This document shows, in pieces, positions 18,416 to 29,858 of a DNA stretch of 64,000 nt; within the stretch, counting starts at the first letter, position 1, and every line of letters begins with the position of its first letter. Below the pieces are notes generated by a model, which was given only the letters and a program-made list of their open reading frames with translations, did no database searches and was not told the DNA's origin. The stretch covers positions 1,118,001 to 1,182,000 of the forward strand of contig WPIO01000026.1 of the NCBI GenBank assembly GCA_009760855.2. The letters are read 5' to 3'. The DNA is from Cristatella mucedo (taxonomy: Eukaryota; Bryozoa; Phylactolaemata; Cristatellidae). A program made the translations under genes and the position numbers.

Positions 18416-18939
18416 AAAACTACAGTCAACTATATTTAGCTTTATTGTAGTACCCACGAGATACGATGCCATTAAAATGCAATGTGGACAATAGCTCTAA
18501 GAAAGCTAAGCAAATTCATTTTAGCAATGCAAGCATGAGAAAAACCTCGCCATGACCGTTCTAAAACTAAGCTATCTGAATACGATAATAGCGTTGAAGA
18601 GTGAACCTTGATGTATGACTCTTAAATATTTACCCAGGCTCATCAGTAAAGCACATCCTGAGAGATGGCTGGGTTCTCGTTCTCGTGCACGTGAATATCT
18701 TCTTCCTCTGATCATTAGCAAACACGTTTCTTCCCACAGAATCCATACTGAATGAGATGAAACTGGACTGGCTATACCTATTACATAATTACCCCAATAC
18801 CATGGTAGATTACACGACTACATCCCTTAAGCACAACCTCCATATACACATAGAAAAACATTCAATTAAGGGTATGCTTACAGAGAGGTTCGAATGCACA
18901 CAGCTAATATATACACATATAATACACATATAATACATA

Positions 18940-19068
18940 AATAAAATTCATTTATATAGTACCTCAAGAGAGCTAAACTCTACAGGGCTCAAGCCCACGA
19001 CCTCGGTAGTCAATTACAATGATGCTGATCTCGGTCGTCAAAGCCTCAAAGGCACCTTAAACACTAGA
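18940..19068 (-). mobile_element. SINE family B
   Basis: Minus strand: AATTCATTTATATAGTACCT, GAGAGCTAAACTCTACAGGG, CTCAAGCCCACGACCTCGGT, ACCTTAAACACTAGAACTGA. Confidence 0.7.
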
Positions 19069-19730
19069 ACTGAACATGTCAAGTTCATTGTTGTTCCAAG
19101 CTCTCTGATCACTTTGATATGCTTACATGCAGTAACCATAGATGTGCAGTGAATTCTTTAAGGGTTGATATCTTGCATTTGAATTAAAACGTTGGCTTTA
19201 TCCGAACTAGAGTGGACAATTGAGACTGAATTGCTGTCCTAATAGGTCTAAGGCAGGGGAAGCTGGCCCTCCCCCTCCCACCCCAGTGACCAAAAGGGAC
19301 ACCTACAACCAAGCACATCCCTTCAGCCTTACTGTGATGGGCTACCTCTAGCAAAGCCAAGGTCTGGCCTCTCTTTTAGCTTAACCATGGCGAATTCTAA
19401 GTGACTTTGATCTCATGCACAACAAATGTGGTATACTCATAATGAATGGCTATTTGTCAAAGTTTATCAAAGACGGCGCTACAAAGCAAGACACAAGACG
19501 GTAAGTACCTGCCAGCAAGAAGCAAGAAGACAAGAAAGAAAAACAGTAAAGCTGCTTCGCAAGAACTTGATGCTATATACTTCGTAAGAACTGACTAATG
19601 TGACGTCAGCATCAAAGTCTCAAAAAATCAGACATTTATGAGATCCAATAAGAAAGTAGACAGAGATGTTCAAACGGCTGACAACAAGTCATGAGGGAAT
19701 GGCAATAGTTCAGCCAAGGCACCTTAGGCA

Positions 19731-19739
19731 TGTGTGTGT

Positions 19740-19784
<45 letters not shown>

Positions 19785-19790
19785 TGTGCG
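19731..19790. repeat. TG microsatellite
   Basis: TG-rich tract with minor interruptions, 70 bases upstream of the orphan exon at 19860. Confidence 0.9.
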
Positions 19791-19859
19791 CTCACAACTG
19801 AGCAAGGTAATGCAGCCAGCACGGGACCAGATTATCAAGTGGCTCATCCTATGTTTCAG

Positions 19860-20018
19860 TGGCCGCCGTTATGTTGGCCAACAACTTACTTTTGTCCCTG
19901 ACGAATTGCTGAAGGATCGAACCCAGATGCTGGTCCCTGGCAAGGTCGAAAGGAGCACCCCATGCATGTGGTATGACGATGGCAGCATATCGGTTCGCTA
20001 CAATCAAGCAGCCTACAG
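19860..20018 (+). CDS. Orphan exon of an unrecognised gene
   Basis: Open interval of 159 nt bounded by a good acceptor (TATGTTTCAG) and donor (TACAG/GTAATG), phase 1 in and 0 or 2 out depending on the reading. It encodes about 53 residues: GRRYVGQQLTFVPDELLKDR, then GKVERSTPCMWYDDGSISVR, then YNQAAYR. Composition and clean splice sites look like a real exon, but I do not recognise the family and found no partner exon within 5 kb. A TG microsatellite lies 70 bases upstream. It could also be chance. Confidence 0.35.
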
Positions 20019-20246
20019 GTAATGCATCGCCCTATTCAGATGCCCAAAGGTAAGTGTACAAATAGCAAAGACACCCACAAAAAGTAACAACAACCTTGCA
20101 GCAACGGACTATCTATCCATCGTAAGCCAATGCACACTATAAAAAGCAGCGCAGCATGACATACGAATGTTCAGCCCATCACAAAACTCCAAGGGAATAG
20201 AGGTATGTCCAACGACAGGTCGTGTGTAAATATAAATAAATAGATA

Positions 20247-20297
20247 GATAAATATATATATATATATATATATACATTATAAATATATATATACACT
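20247..20297. repeat. TA microsatellite
   Basis: TA/TAAA tract of about 50 bases. Confidence 0.85.
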
Positions 20298-20639
20298 CAG
20301 GCAAAAAAATCCTTACAGTATAGCTTCTGCTCCTGTGGCTGTAAATTCGTTCGGGTAAATCAAAATTCGTTTGAGAGGGGGACCATTTGCTCAGGTTTTT
20401 TACTAACCTTTTAGCATTGATTGTGCAAACAATCAAATCAGCAACGTTTTCCTGACATTCCGAACAAATAACCTAGGCTGTTGGCTACTTAGCTGAAACT
20501 ACAGGCCGAGCAATTTAAAATCAACATTTGAGCCCAATCATGTAGCTACTGCCAATCACCAAACCTAACAACTAAGTTCCTGCCACGTTTAAGAGCAAAT
20601 TACATTGTCAAGTCATAGCTCCTACGGGTGCATAACGAT

Positions 20640-20850
20640 CTTCTCAGGAATGCTGATTTGAGCAGAATCTCTGTGCTAATTCTGTACGATCTGTTGGCAG
20701 GGTTTAATACAGTAGGTCATCAAGTAGTTCTTGAGCACCTAACATTTTGCCTGGCCATAAGCAACCCAGCACAGCAATGACTTAGGTCCTATCTCGGCAG
20801 GGAAATGTCAGAGTGCACATATCAATGGTGAATGGTCATCCAGTGGGCAT
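20640..20850 (+). mobile_element. LINE fragment, reverse transcriptase motif A region
   Basis: Reads SVLILYDLLAGFNTVGHQVV, a decayed form of the LVLLDLSAAFDTIDHKV block. It ends where a reverse SINE begins. Confidence 0.6.
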
Positions 20851-20870
20851 ATTAAGTATGGCATAGAGGT

Positions 20871-21016
20871 CGGCTAATTTAAAAGCCTCCTTTATATATG
20901 GAGGAAGAGCCTTACGGCTACCAGCTCACTTGCAGCCAGCAATAAAGGATCACTTGCTGTTGCAGGACTCGAATACACGACCTGGGTTGTGAAGTGCAAG
21001 CACGTTACTCCTGCGT
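20871..21016 (-). mobile_element. tRNA-derived SINE, family A
   Basis: Minus strand: AAGAGCCTTACGGCTACCAG and GGACTCGAATACACGACCTG. It splits two LINE pieces. Confidence 0.72.
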
Positions 21017-21119
21017 AAAAACCCATGGTACCACAGGGCTCTCTCTCTGTTCAAGGTTTGCTTCTTTTGACCACTTATTTCCCCCTCTCTCTCCCTCTCT
21101 CTGGTCCCTATTTCCCTTG

Positions 21120-21572
21120 TGTCTCAAACTCTCTCCACTCTCATCAAATCGTATTGCTGACATTTGCACTTGGATGGCAGCCATCTTTCTCAAATTGAAT
21201 GGATGGAAGCCAACTTTCTAAAACTGAAAGCAAAACAAACTTCATAGTCATGACAATCTCTACGTCACTTAGAAACCGGAATGCCCAACCCCATAATGGG
21301 CTTGGCTAGCATATTTCTTAAAGCCTCTGCATGGAACCTCGGTCTCCTCTTACAAAATGGCCTTTTAATAAATAGTCACACTAGCTCCACAATCAAGTCT
21401 GCCTACTTTCAGCTATGCACCATTGCAAACATTTGGACGTTTTTAGATAAGGATTCCACAGTCAAGCTTGTCTATGCATGCGCAACATCTATGTATATAT
21501 CTCTAACCCACTACTTCACGTCTTCCTGCTTGAGCAATAAGATGCTTACATTTAGTTTAAAGTACAGTGCCA
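21120..21572 (+). mobile_element. LINE fragment, C-terminal part
   Basis: Pieces such as SSTIKSAYFQLCTIANIWTF and LDKDSTVKLVYACATS match the domain that follows the reverse transcriptase in the 8.9 kb element. Probably the same insertion as 20640-20850, separated by a SINE. Ends at a 15-bp minisatellite. Confidence 0.7.
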
Positions 21573-21574
21573 TA

Positions 21575-21679
21575 ACAAAAGCGTACAAGACAAAAGTGTG
21601 CATTGCAAAAGTGTGCAGGACAAAAGCGCACAGGACAAAAGCATGTATAAAAAAAGCTTGCAAGACAAAAACGCTCAGT
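21575..21679. repeat. 15-bp minisatellite, seven units
   Basis: Seven consecutive 15-base units of the type ACAAAAGCGTACAAG, varying at a few positions. The unit is a multiple of three, so it reads as an open Lys/Thr/Ala/Cys repeat on the plus strand, but no gene context supports coding. Confidence 0.85.
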
Positions 21680-22250
21680 GCGAGCAAACCCGACAATGGG
21701 TTCACGACAAAAGCATGCAACTACAATAATAATTTTTATAAGTATAAGATTTAATTGATTCAACCAGCTTGTTGTCTTGTCCAAATCAATTACTATTACA
21801 CCAAAAAGAAACAAATATTGCATTGTATGGGTGGTGTGGAAGTAGTAATAATACGCCCAGTTTCATCATGTATTAATAATGCAAACTCAGAATCCAGCAA
21901 AAATCATGTCAGATTATGAGAAAGCCACTAAGAGTGCCTGTTTAACCGTCTTTCCTAAAGCACAGCTAGTTGGATGGTTGTTTGATCTCGGACAGAATAT
22001 TTGGCGCAAGGTTCAGGATTTCAATCTTGCAACAAAATACCGTAACGACAAAATCTGCAAATGCATGACAAAATAATTTTAGCTCTGAACTTCGTTCATG
22101 TAGCGGATGTTCCCGCTGCTTTCAATGAGTTGACGGGTGACTTCCTTCTCTACTGGCACCACTGATCAACTACTAGGAAGGCATACATTGGCAGACAGCT
22201 AAGAGGTCCATGTGCAAATCCACGGTTTAATTTGAGACTGTGGAATGTTT

Positions 22251-22381
22251 GGGGTCCCACATATAAGTGCAATTCAGTTGCCATTTCCAAAATAAGTCAG
22301 AACACTGCGGTTCTGATTCACAATTCTCCAGAATAGTGTTTTTACCCTGACTAATTTTATGTAATTGCACTTATGGGTTCT
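22251..22381. mobile_element. Possible MITE with inverted ends
   Basis: Perfect inverted arms ATAAGTGCAATT (22263-22274) and AATTGCACTTAT (22363-22374), within longer imperfect ends starting CCCA. The interior resembles the following 22440-22550 (GCGGTTCTGATTCACAATTC compared with TGTGGTTTTGATTCAAAATT), suggesting a partial tandem copy. No clear target duplication. Confidence 0.5.
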
Positions 22382-22559
22382 CTCACTATGGCCTCAAACG
22401 GCCCGGATCAGCCAGCATATTTACAAGTTCGATCGGCGATACAGCTGGCATTTCAACGAAAACTTTGTGAAACTGTGGTTTTGATTCAAAATTATAGAAA
22501 ACAGTATGCAAAGTTTACCACCCAGTTTTATGGTATTGCCCTTGTGTGTTCGCAGGCTA

Positions 22560-23379
22560 CGGCCATTGACAGCCTGGCCAAACGGCGGCCTAAGCAGACA
22601 AACTGCGATACAGCATATCGCAGTAGCACTATCACAGTATCATAGTATCACTATCACAGTATTGCTGTATAAGACTCAAAGTTGCTGAAAGCTTGTTATG
22701 TATCGAAGTTCGATTATGTAGGGAGGCTGGCTGGCCCTAGCCATTGGAGGCCATAGCCTTAAAACGCACAAGGCCAATCACATGAAATTAAGTACATTAT
22801 TCTGTCTTCTGCTGCCAACGGTCTTTAAGAGGGTAGTCAAGAAAATATTACGAAATTGGTCGGACAATTGCATACTTGCTAAGGGCACCTTTCAAAAGGC
22901 AAACATGCTAAAAATGAATAGGAAGTTCTGAAAATATAAGGTAAAAGAAAAGATGAGTGTGCAAAACATTGTCTAACCCGGATGTAATCCGGAAGAAACA
23001 TATCTACAAATAAAAAATTTACCGATCTCTGCATCATAAGCGGCTCGTATCTCAACTTTCCGAACCTTGCTACATAGAGCTACATGCACGAGGTTTGTAA
23101 AGGTTCATGCTGACAACTTTTAAAAAGCTTTTTCAGTGTAGCTTTGTACCTTGTAGATTCCATAACTCTGCCAATATTTCACACCTCAGAGCAAAATTTG
23201 AAATGTGAGTTCAGCTCTGCTTGCCCATCATGATGCTAGATTATTTCCGATTTTGGTCGGATAGTTGCCGAAAATGAAGCTCTATGTCGTTTGATGACAC
23301 GTATAGCAAAACGGTGGCACTACAGCACTACTACATATTTGCGATATGGGCGATAGTTTGCAAGGACTGCTGAATCTAA
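22560..23379. other. Intergenic, no gene seen
   Basis: AT-rich, no recognisable protein or repeat family. Confidence 0.4.
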
Positions 23380-24780
23380 TCCATGCTTTTTTTAAGTATA
23401 GGTCGAACGATGGCAGATTTGAATGACCCTGGAACAAATCCATTATAAAGAGTAATACTAAAAACCTGAGTTATGGCCGGAACAAGCTTATGTGCAGGTG
23501 AAGACCACAGGGAGAAGATGGAAATGGTATTGGGTCTTCAGGAGTCAGACGTCATCAATGAGGGTATCGAGACTGTCGGCAGGGTGTGAGTGCAGACCAT
23601 AAAGACCTGCATCTTAAACAGATTAAAAAACTTCTGAGCATCAATGCTTTTAAAGTTGCATCGTCGGACAGACATGATGCTGCCCTGATTATACGACAGA
23701 ACACGAACAGTAAGCAAGATAGAGCAATGATCTGAAATGGTAAACGGACACACAAGAAGGTCAGAGGGGTAGACATAGTTAGACATCACGAGATCCAGAA
23801 CATGTCAATCGATATGAGCAACATCACTAACGTGTTGGACCATGCCAAAGTTCTCCAGATAGTAAAGAAATGAGGAGACCTGACTGTTGCTAGGGTCCTT
23901 AATGTGAATGTTAAAGTCTCCTACAATCAAGAAAGGCCTGTCGCGCATGAATATTTTTGCAAGGAACTCCGAAAGTTCTTCTATAAACAAGGTGACAGCC
24001 AGAAGTGGATCGGCAGATCACGACTGTGAGAGGTATGACCACTGATGGGGATCTGATCGCCAATGATTGCTGGCCCATGCGAAAAATTATTACACGTCTT
24101 ATAGCCAAGAGATTCACGAACAACGACAGAAACCCCACCATCAAATTTGTCAGACTGCATGGTCTACAACAACGAGAACCAGTGAGGAAGTTCTCAGATA
24201 CGCAGCCACCAGAGCAGGTCATCATTCATGTCCCGGTCAGAAGAAATGCATCGTTTCTCCTAGACAACCTGGTCTCGTTTAATCAGCCCCTTGGTTTTTA
24301 GTGAGCAGAAATTAAATAGGCGGAGTTTAAGAGGCTGTCCCGTGCCTCCGGAAGGCCGATTAGAAGGATTGGGGCTGCTGGGAACCAACTGCAGACCGAC
24401 TTTGAGGTCCAGGTCCACGTCAAATGGTGCATTTACTGGTGGTCTAACTGCCAAGCACCAACCATCTGGCAAAAGATTTCCACTGATTATGTAGAGGAAA
24501 GCTGTGCTAAGGTATGCTGATGCTAAGTTATGTAATCTGACCGCTAAATTAAGTGGCTTTAAATATGAGATTGCAGCAGTGCCTCGTGCATGGCAACCCA
24601 ATGACCACAGTCAGTGGTCTGGTGATGTCGGCCATAAGGCCAACCAACATAGGATTAGCCAGCTGCTGCCAGGCATCAGTGGCACCAGCAGACTCTAACG
24701 TAATTCTCAAACGGTACATGGACTGCAGAAAGACGCTGCAGCACCAGGCTCACCATCCACTGACTCGAGGCTGATAGGAG
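23380..24780 (-). mobile_element. LINE 5' region with APE endonuclease domain, degraded
   Basis: Minus-strand LINE fragment complementary to the pieces elsewhere, because it holds the 5' half of the polyprotein: LKLRLFNFCSLKTKGLI (about 24300), RDRPFLIVGDFNIHIKDPS (about 23890-23960, the endonuclease GDFN motif), and TISDHCSILLTVRV (about 23720, the SDH motif). Many stops and frame changes. Sequence from 24600 to 24780 may be the element's 5' leader. Confidence 0.78.
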
Positions 24781-25263
24781 CAGCATATGGCTTAGATTTG
24801 AAATCGGTTAGCCACTTTCGGCTGCTCTCGTCCTGGCCGACGAACTCGCATTGATGGCCCTGCAACGGTACCGCTTGCAAGGATCAAGAGACCAGTGTTA
24901 ATACGGATCGCCGCGACAATGGAAAAACTGGGCTTGCCAGATCTATGTGAGCACCTTAGGCCAGTGCATCGTCAATCGTGGTGTAAGACTTTTCAGGCCC
25001 CGACGGCAAATTCAGTTACCCGATCACTGGCCCACAGGAAAGCAAGCTGACGCACGTGAAAAGGCAGGGTTGTGTCACATAGCACAGCAGGCATACACGG
25101 TTGTTGGTATACAACGTGCACATATTTAGGAGCTGAAATGACGTCTGCTCGATCGGTCTTAGCGTTTGCCTGGCATGAAGGTGGCACAAGTAACTCAGAG
25201 ATGCACTATGCCAGATTTTCGACTTCTGGCATGTTGGTGACCTGGTGACTCTGTGACAACATG

Positions 25264-25392
25264 GTAGCCACCCTGGTTTGACCCAGGAGGTAAGGTGCTC
25301 GCCTTTAACAACTGAGAGACATGGGTTCGAGCTCAGCAGCACATGTAAAGATTAAGTTCTCTTCGGGGGGGGGGTACACAAATTAATTGTGT
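25264..25392 (+). mobile_element. SINE family B, shortened
   Basis: AGGAGGTAAGGTGCTCGCCT, CATGGGTTCGAGCTCAGCAG, AAGATTAAGTTCTCTTCGGG and a run of nine G. Confidence 0.65.
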
Positions 25393-25424
25393 GTGTGAGT
25401 GCGTGTGTGCACGCGCACGTGTGA

Positions 25425-25920
25425 AAGCCCTCAAACCTCGGCTAGTCTGGTGTGACCGGTGCCACTGCTACATTAACCGCTTCTCTCTGATCTGCATTGG
25501 CTCCCCATCAAGCAGTGCATCAACTTCAAGAATCTGTCACCGACCTTTAGGCCCATTCAATCCCTTGCTCAGGCCTACCTATTCGAAACCACTCTTTTAA
25601 CTCAAGTCATTTTGTGGTGCCTATAGCCAATCACACATCCTTTAAGGTCCGTATCATCAGTTTATATGCTCCCGCATCCTGAAACTCACTAATGACTAAT
25701 GTCACAACATCCCCCATATGACACGACATTTAAAAAGAAGCTTAAAAAACACATGTTTACGACAGCCTTTAATGGGTTCTCGTGATTCGTCTTTTGTGTG
25801 TTTATGAGTGGTGGTATGTGCCCACTATTACTAACTAATTGACATGCTTCCTTTCTAGTATATGAAAAGTGCCTAGAAAGAGATTAAGTTATTTTAGGGC
25901 AGTAGACAAACGCTTTACGT
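25425..25920 (+). mobile_element. LINE 3' end
   Basis: Contains TTGGCTCCCCATCAAGCAGT (HWLPIKQ region), ACGACATTTAAAAAGAAGCT, the 3' UTR and the tail AAAGTGCCTAGAAAGAGATT at about 25867. A SINE lies just upstream and another, reversed, just downstream. Confidence 0.75.
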
Positions 25921-25949
25921 TCGCTATTACTAATGATAACAAATCTAAG

Positions 25950-26112
25950 GATAGCTAATTTAACAGCCTCACTTAAATAGCAGCAGAACATCCTTATGGG
26001 CTACACCACTGCTTGCACTGGGAAATACAGAGTACCCACTGAAGGACTCGAACCTACGACCTGGGTCGTGAAGAGCGAGCGCCTTGCCCTCGGCTAAGAC
26101 CCAGGGGCTAAG
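25950..26112 (-). mobile_element. tRNA-derived SINE, family A
   Basis: Minus strand: CTAATTTAACAGCCTCACTT, GGACTCGAACCTACGACCTG, GAGCGCCTTGCCCTCGGCTA. Confidence 0.78.
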
Positions 26113-26782
26113 CTCTTCTAATTGGTAGGATTCAAAAATAGAGACCGGCATGGAAACTCCTCGATTATGGCTTCCATGTGGTCAGCAGCTATTAAAATTG
26201 TCTATTTTAAATTCAGCTTTGACTGCTTACAAATATTGGTCACATACATGATTTATGGTAGTTTACATGCCTACAAAGGCATTGTTTGGCTTTGCACATA
26301 GCTGCTGTCGGTAACAACTAGACTACTGTATTTAGTTCTCAATGGCTTGCCGATCCACAAAGCAATTGCAGAGGCTCGAGAACCAAGTGGTGGCAGTGGA
26401 TTTAAGCCCATCCTTATGTTGCAGAATGGTCGACCATTCGAGCCATCAAACATTCTGTAACAATGCATGCAGCTGTAATGGTCAGATGGGCCAGCATCAT
26501 AATCATCTATGCAGATTCATAAAATATCTGCCGATATACCTCTTTGGGCAGGCTCTCAAGGTCTAGAACTTTGGCTGTGTGCGATGAAGACACAAATGCA
26601 GTGACACTAAGTAGACAAAACTAAAAGGTTCCGAAGAACAAAAACTATGAAGAATGCAAGGATTAACAAAAAGGAACCATACGATTTCATCTGATAAAGA
26701 TTAAAGGTGAAAAATTCCTAAAAGCAAGAAAGTTCTAAACTTTGATAGCTATGGATCAGGAAAAAAGAGAGCAAAGCATGTA

Positions 26783-26783
<1 letters not shown>

Positions 26784-26852
<69 letters not shown>
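26784..26852. repeat. TA microsatellite
   Basis: About 65 bases of TA ending in TTTATTTATA. Confidence 0.9.
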
Positions 26853-26925
26853 TTATATTTATATATCACTACCACAGGCAGCAAAAGGAAAAACTAAAAA
26901 TTAAAAGTAAGTAAAGGTAACTTAC

Positions 26926-27006
26926 AATAACAGCCTCATCTATATGTATAGGACTTAAACTCATGCCATGGTCGTGCAGTGCTAAAGACTTACCCCTATG
27001 CTTGGA
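26926..27006 (-). mobile_element. SINE family A, remnant
   Basis: AACAGCCTCATCTATATG followed by a shortened head with GGACTTAAACTCATGCCATG. Much of the body is missing. Confidence 0.45.
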
Positions 27007-28660
27007 AGGGGGGTCACAAAACAAGTAATTTAGAAATCCAGTCAACGACCCACTGCCAAAACTTAACAAAAGGTAACTTCGTTACCAGCCGTCAATGAAC
27101 ACTCAGACCCACCTTCCAAAGACAGTTTCTGTGACTATTCACGGATATAAACTACTCTTCTTTTATAAGTTTAGCAAACAACATTAAAAAAAAGGTCACT
27201 ACTCAGTGTTATAGTATCCTAGCATGGTTCACTAGCCTGGGGCAGCTAATACCTGATACGGCCAGCTGGGGTGGCCCAGCTGGGCCAAGCCTGCCCTTTG
27301 ACTTAGGACACAATTCGCCAGGCATTCCTTCACGGAAGTCGGTGGGAAGTTCCCAGGCATTCCGACTTGGAATACGACATGGTTTAGGGTTTAGGGATGG
27401 GCATGCTGCATTTGTCAACACGAATCTCATTTCGTGTGCAATGTGTGCCCTCCTCCGAATTGAAAATCATCGGTGAGTCCGATATCGGAAAGTCCGTATC
27501 GATCAACTCTCCGCCGCTCAACACTCTGCCGCCTTCAGCACCGAATTTCGTGCACTGACTAATTCATTGTCTCGTGCGGCTCCTGTGCATGGCCCTACTC
27601 ACATCAAGGGTCGCATACTCATCCAAATTTTCTCCTACAAATGCATGCCACCGTCACCTATTATTACCGAATTCTGCTTATCTGACCACATACAGATCTC
27701 ATTCAGTCTACAGTGTGTCTCCTCCTCTGCATCCAAAGTCACATGTGATTCAAGAAACCTTAAGACCCTTGACATCGATGCTTTCCAAGCGAGAATATCT
27801 TCTTTGTTCATGCTGCTCAACCTCTTCTGCCATATAATCATTAATAGAATGCTGCAATACGACACTAGCTGACATGCTTGACGAATTTGCACCTCTAAAT
27901 AAAGGCACTGCGTGTCCTCACCCAGAGAGACTATTGTTTACTGAAGACATTAAAAACCTACTAGGTCTACTAAGCTCAAGCTTGAAAAAGCATAAACAAG
28001 ATCAGGACAGACTGTCCATAAACAGGCAAACTAGGACTAGGACTACTCTAGATCGTACTGATAAATGCCAGCAAATGCCAAGTCTAGCTTCTATTAAAAC
28101 ATTGTTGAATCACAGGAGCACAATCCAAAAATGCTGATGTCCATGATGAACCATCTCCTTAACCACTCACAAGTTAGCTCTTTACCTAGTGATCACTGTG
28201 ATGATCTAGCCGATCGCTTTTCTAGCTTCTTTGTCAATAAGATAGACAAGATCAGGGAGTCCATTCCTATGGTGGCAGCAACCCCACTGGAATCTTGTCC
28301 CTCCATTCTATCCAGAACTTCAATATCTACATTCAAGAAGGCCGCTAGTGACCTCATCTTGAAGTCCGTATCCCAATCAAAGAAGACAACTAGTCCTCTA
28401 GATCCCATTCCCACTGTCCTGCTTCTGCAATGCATAGGTCTGCTATTACCACGCATAACTAACGTCATAAATATATCATTAGCCCCAGGTCATGTCCCAG
28501 CATCTTTCAAAAAGTCTACATCAGCCCACTACACAAGAAAGCAACACCAGATGAAAGAACTTGAGCAACGACCACCCAGTCTTCCATCTGCCGTTTCTAT
28601 CAAAGACACTAGAACGAGTCGTGGCAGGCCAGATGAACTCTTATATTGAAACTTTACACA

Positions 28661-29858
28661 TACACTCACCCAGAAAAGTAGTTATGAGATGCATTGGACA
28701 CCGTCTACTTGATAACTATTCACTCTCGGAGGTCTCCTACCGGTGTGGGCCGGCTTGTACATAAACCTGATTGTTCACATAACAAATGGACTTTATGTCG
28801 ATGGCCGTGTCTAAACTGTAAAAAACAAAAACACCCCTGCGGCCTGGAACGGTATCTTACCTTTAAAAATGACAGAACTTGAGTTTTGACTTGTAGTTCG
28901 ATTATCGTACTTGCAATCCAAATGGCCAACAATTTTTTCTGCACATTCACTGTGCGCAGGAGGGGAGTTATTTATGCACTTCCTAGCCGAATCACTTGTG
29001 TGGAGCGGCTCATACGGTGCTTATCTGCCATGGGAAAGACAAAGGAGCTAAGAGTGAAATCAAAGGCCAAATCGTTGCTTATCACAAGATGGATCTTGGA
29101 AATGTGAAGGTGGCACGGAAACTTGGTTTAAGGAGGTAGAAATGTGCTTGTTTGGTCTTGTTTTTCGACTTCCGGTGTAGGAACTCTGATAATAATAATA
29201 ATAATGATAATAATAATGCACTTGATAAAGCGCCCTCAGAGAACTCAATCTCTTTCTAGGCGCTTTACACCGAATCAACGGGATTATGTACATGAACATG
29301 TTCATGGACATCGTCAAAAATGTTGGCATGCCCTGTGTCACAGCTCTTGTGGGGGAGGACTACGTTTGGCAAATGGATAATGATCCACCGAAAGTGCAAT
29401 GAAGCAATTCTTTGCCGATTCAGGTGTCCGAGTCCTTAGCTGGCCATGCCAATCTCCTGATCTCAACCCTATGGAGCATCTGTGGGACACGTTGAAGCAC
29501 TTACTTAGAGCTGGGAACAGCATCTCGTCATCCCCCAAGAGCTTTTTGGTCGCCTTAAGGCATCTGTGGGACTGCATTACTCAATTATTGTGTATACTCT
29601 GGATGTTTCCCGAAAGCTGACTGAGTCATCGCATTGGCGAATACATGAAATCATAAAGAACAAGAATGATCCGACCTCCTATTGATGTCAGTGCCCATTA
29701 TCACACGTGTAACCTTAGTTCTGATAATAAAAAATATTAAAATATCTCGTGCGCATGTTTTCAGTGCTGTTCGACAAAGAGCGAGTCAGTCAACTGAGAG
29801 GAGGCAGTTTGGTGGTGGTACCTATTCACCACCGTAAATACTTTTGCGTTTGAGTGTA
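28661..29858 (+). mobile_element. Tc1/mariner element, decayed, inserted in a LINE
   Basis: About 1.2 kb flanked by TA (28661-28662 and 29857-29858), with inverted ends that both begin TACACTCA followed by AAAAGTA. Inside are transposase remnants: MGKTKELRVKSK (from 29030) with HKMDLGNVKVARKLGL in another frame (helix-turn-helix), and the C-terminal catalytic end WPCQSPDLNPMEHLWDTLK (about 29440-29500). Frames are broken and the middle is replaced by a LINE tail at 29188-29272. Family clear; element inactive. Confidence 0.88.
29188..29272 (-). mobile_element. LINE 3' tail inside the Tc1 element
   Basis: Minus-strand copy of the LINE tail (TAATAA repeats, then GCACTTGATAAAGCGCCCTC and TCTTTCTAGGCGCTTTACA). 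It sits within the Tc1 transposase region. Very close to the young LINE tail, so it is the youngest layer of this nest. Confidence 0.8.

Larger units (their letters stand above)
16951..18939. other. Intergenic, no gene seen
   Basis: Apart from the CT tract and a 13-bp triplet there is no recognisable gene or repeat. Confidence 0.4.
26115..27535. other. Intergenic, no gene seen
   Basis: Holds the TA microsatellite and a SINE remnant. The remainder shows nothing I can name. Confidence 0.4.

Noticed and set aside
27383-27396. Two TTTAGGG units, telomere-like
   Set aside because: Only two copies in ordinary sequence; too short to mean a telomere or interstitial array.
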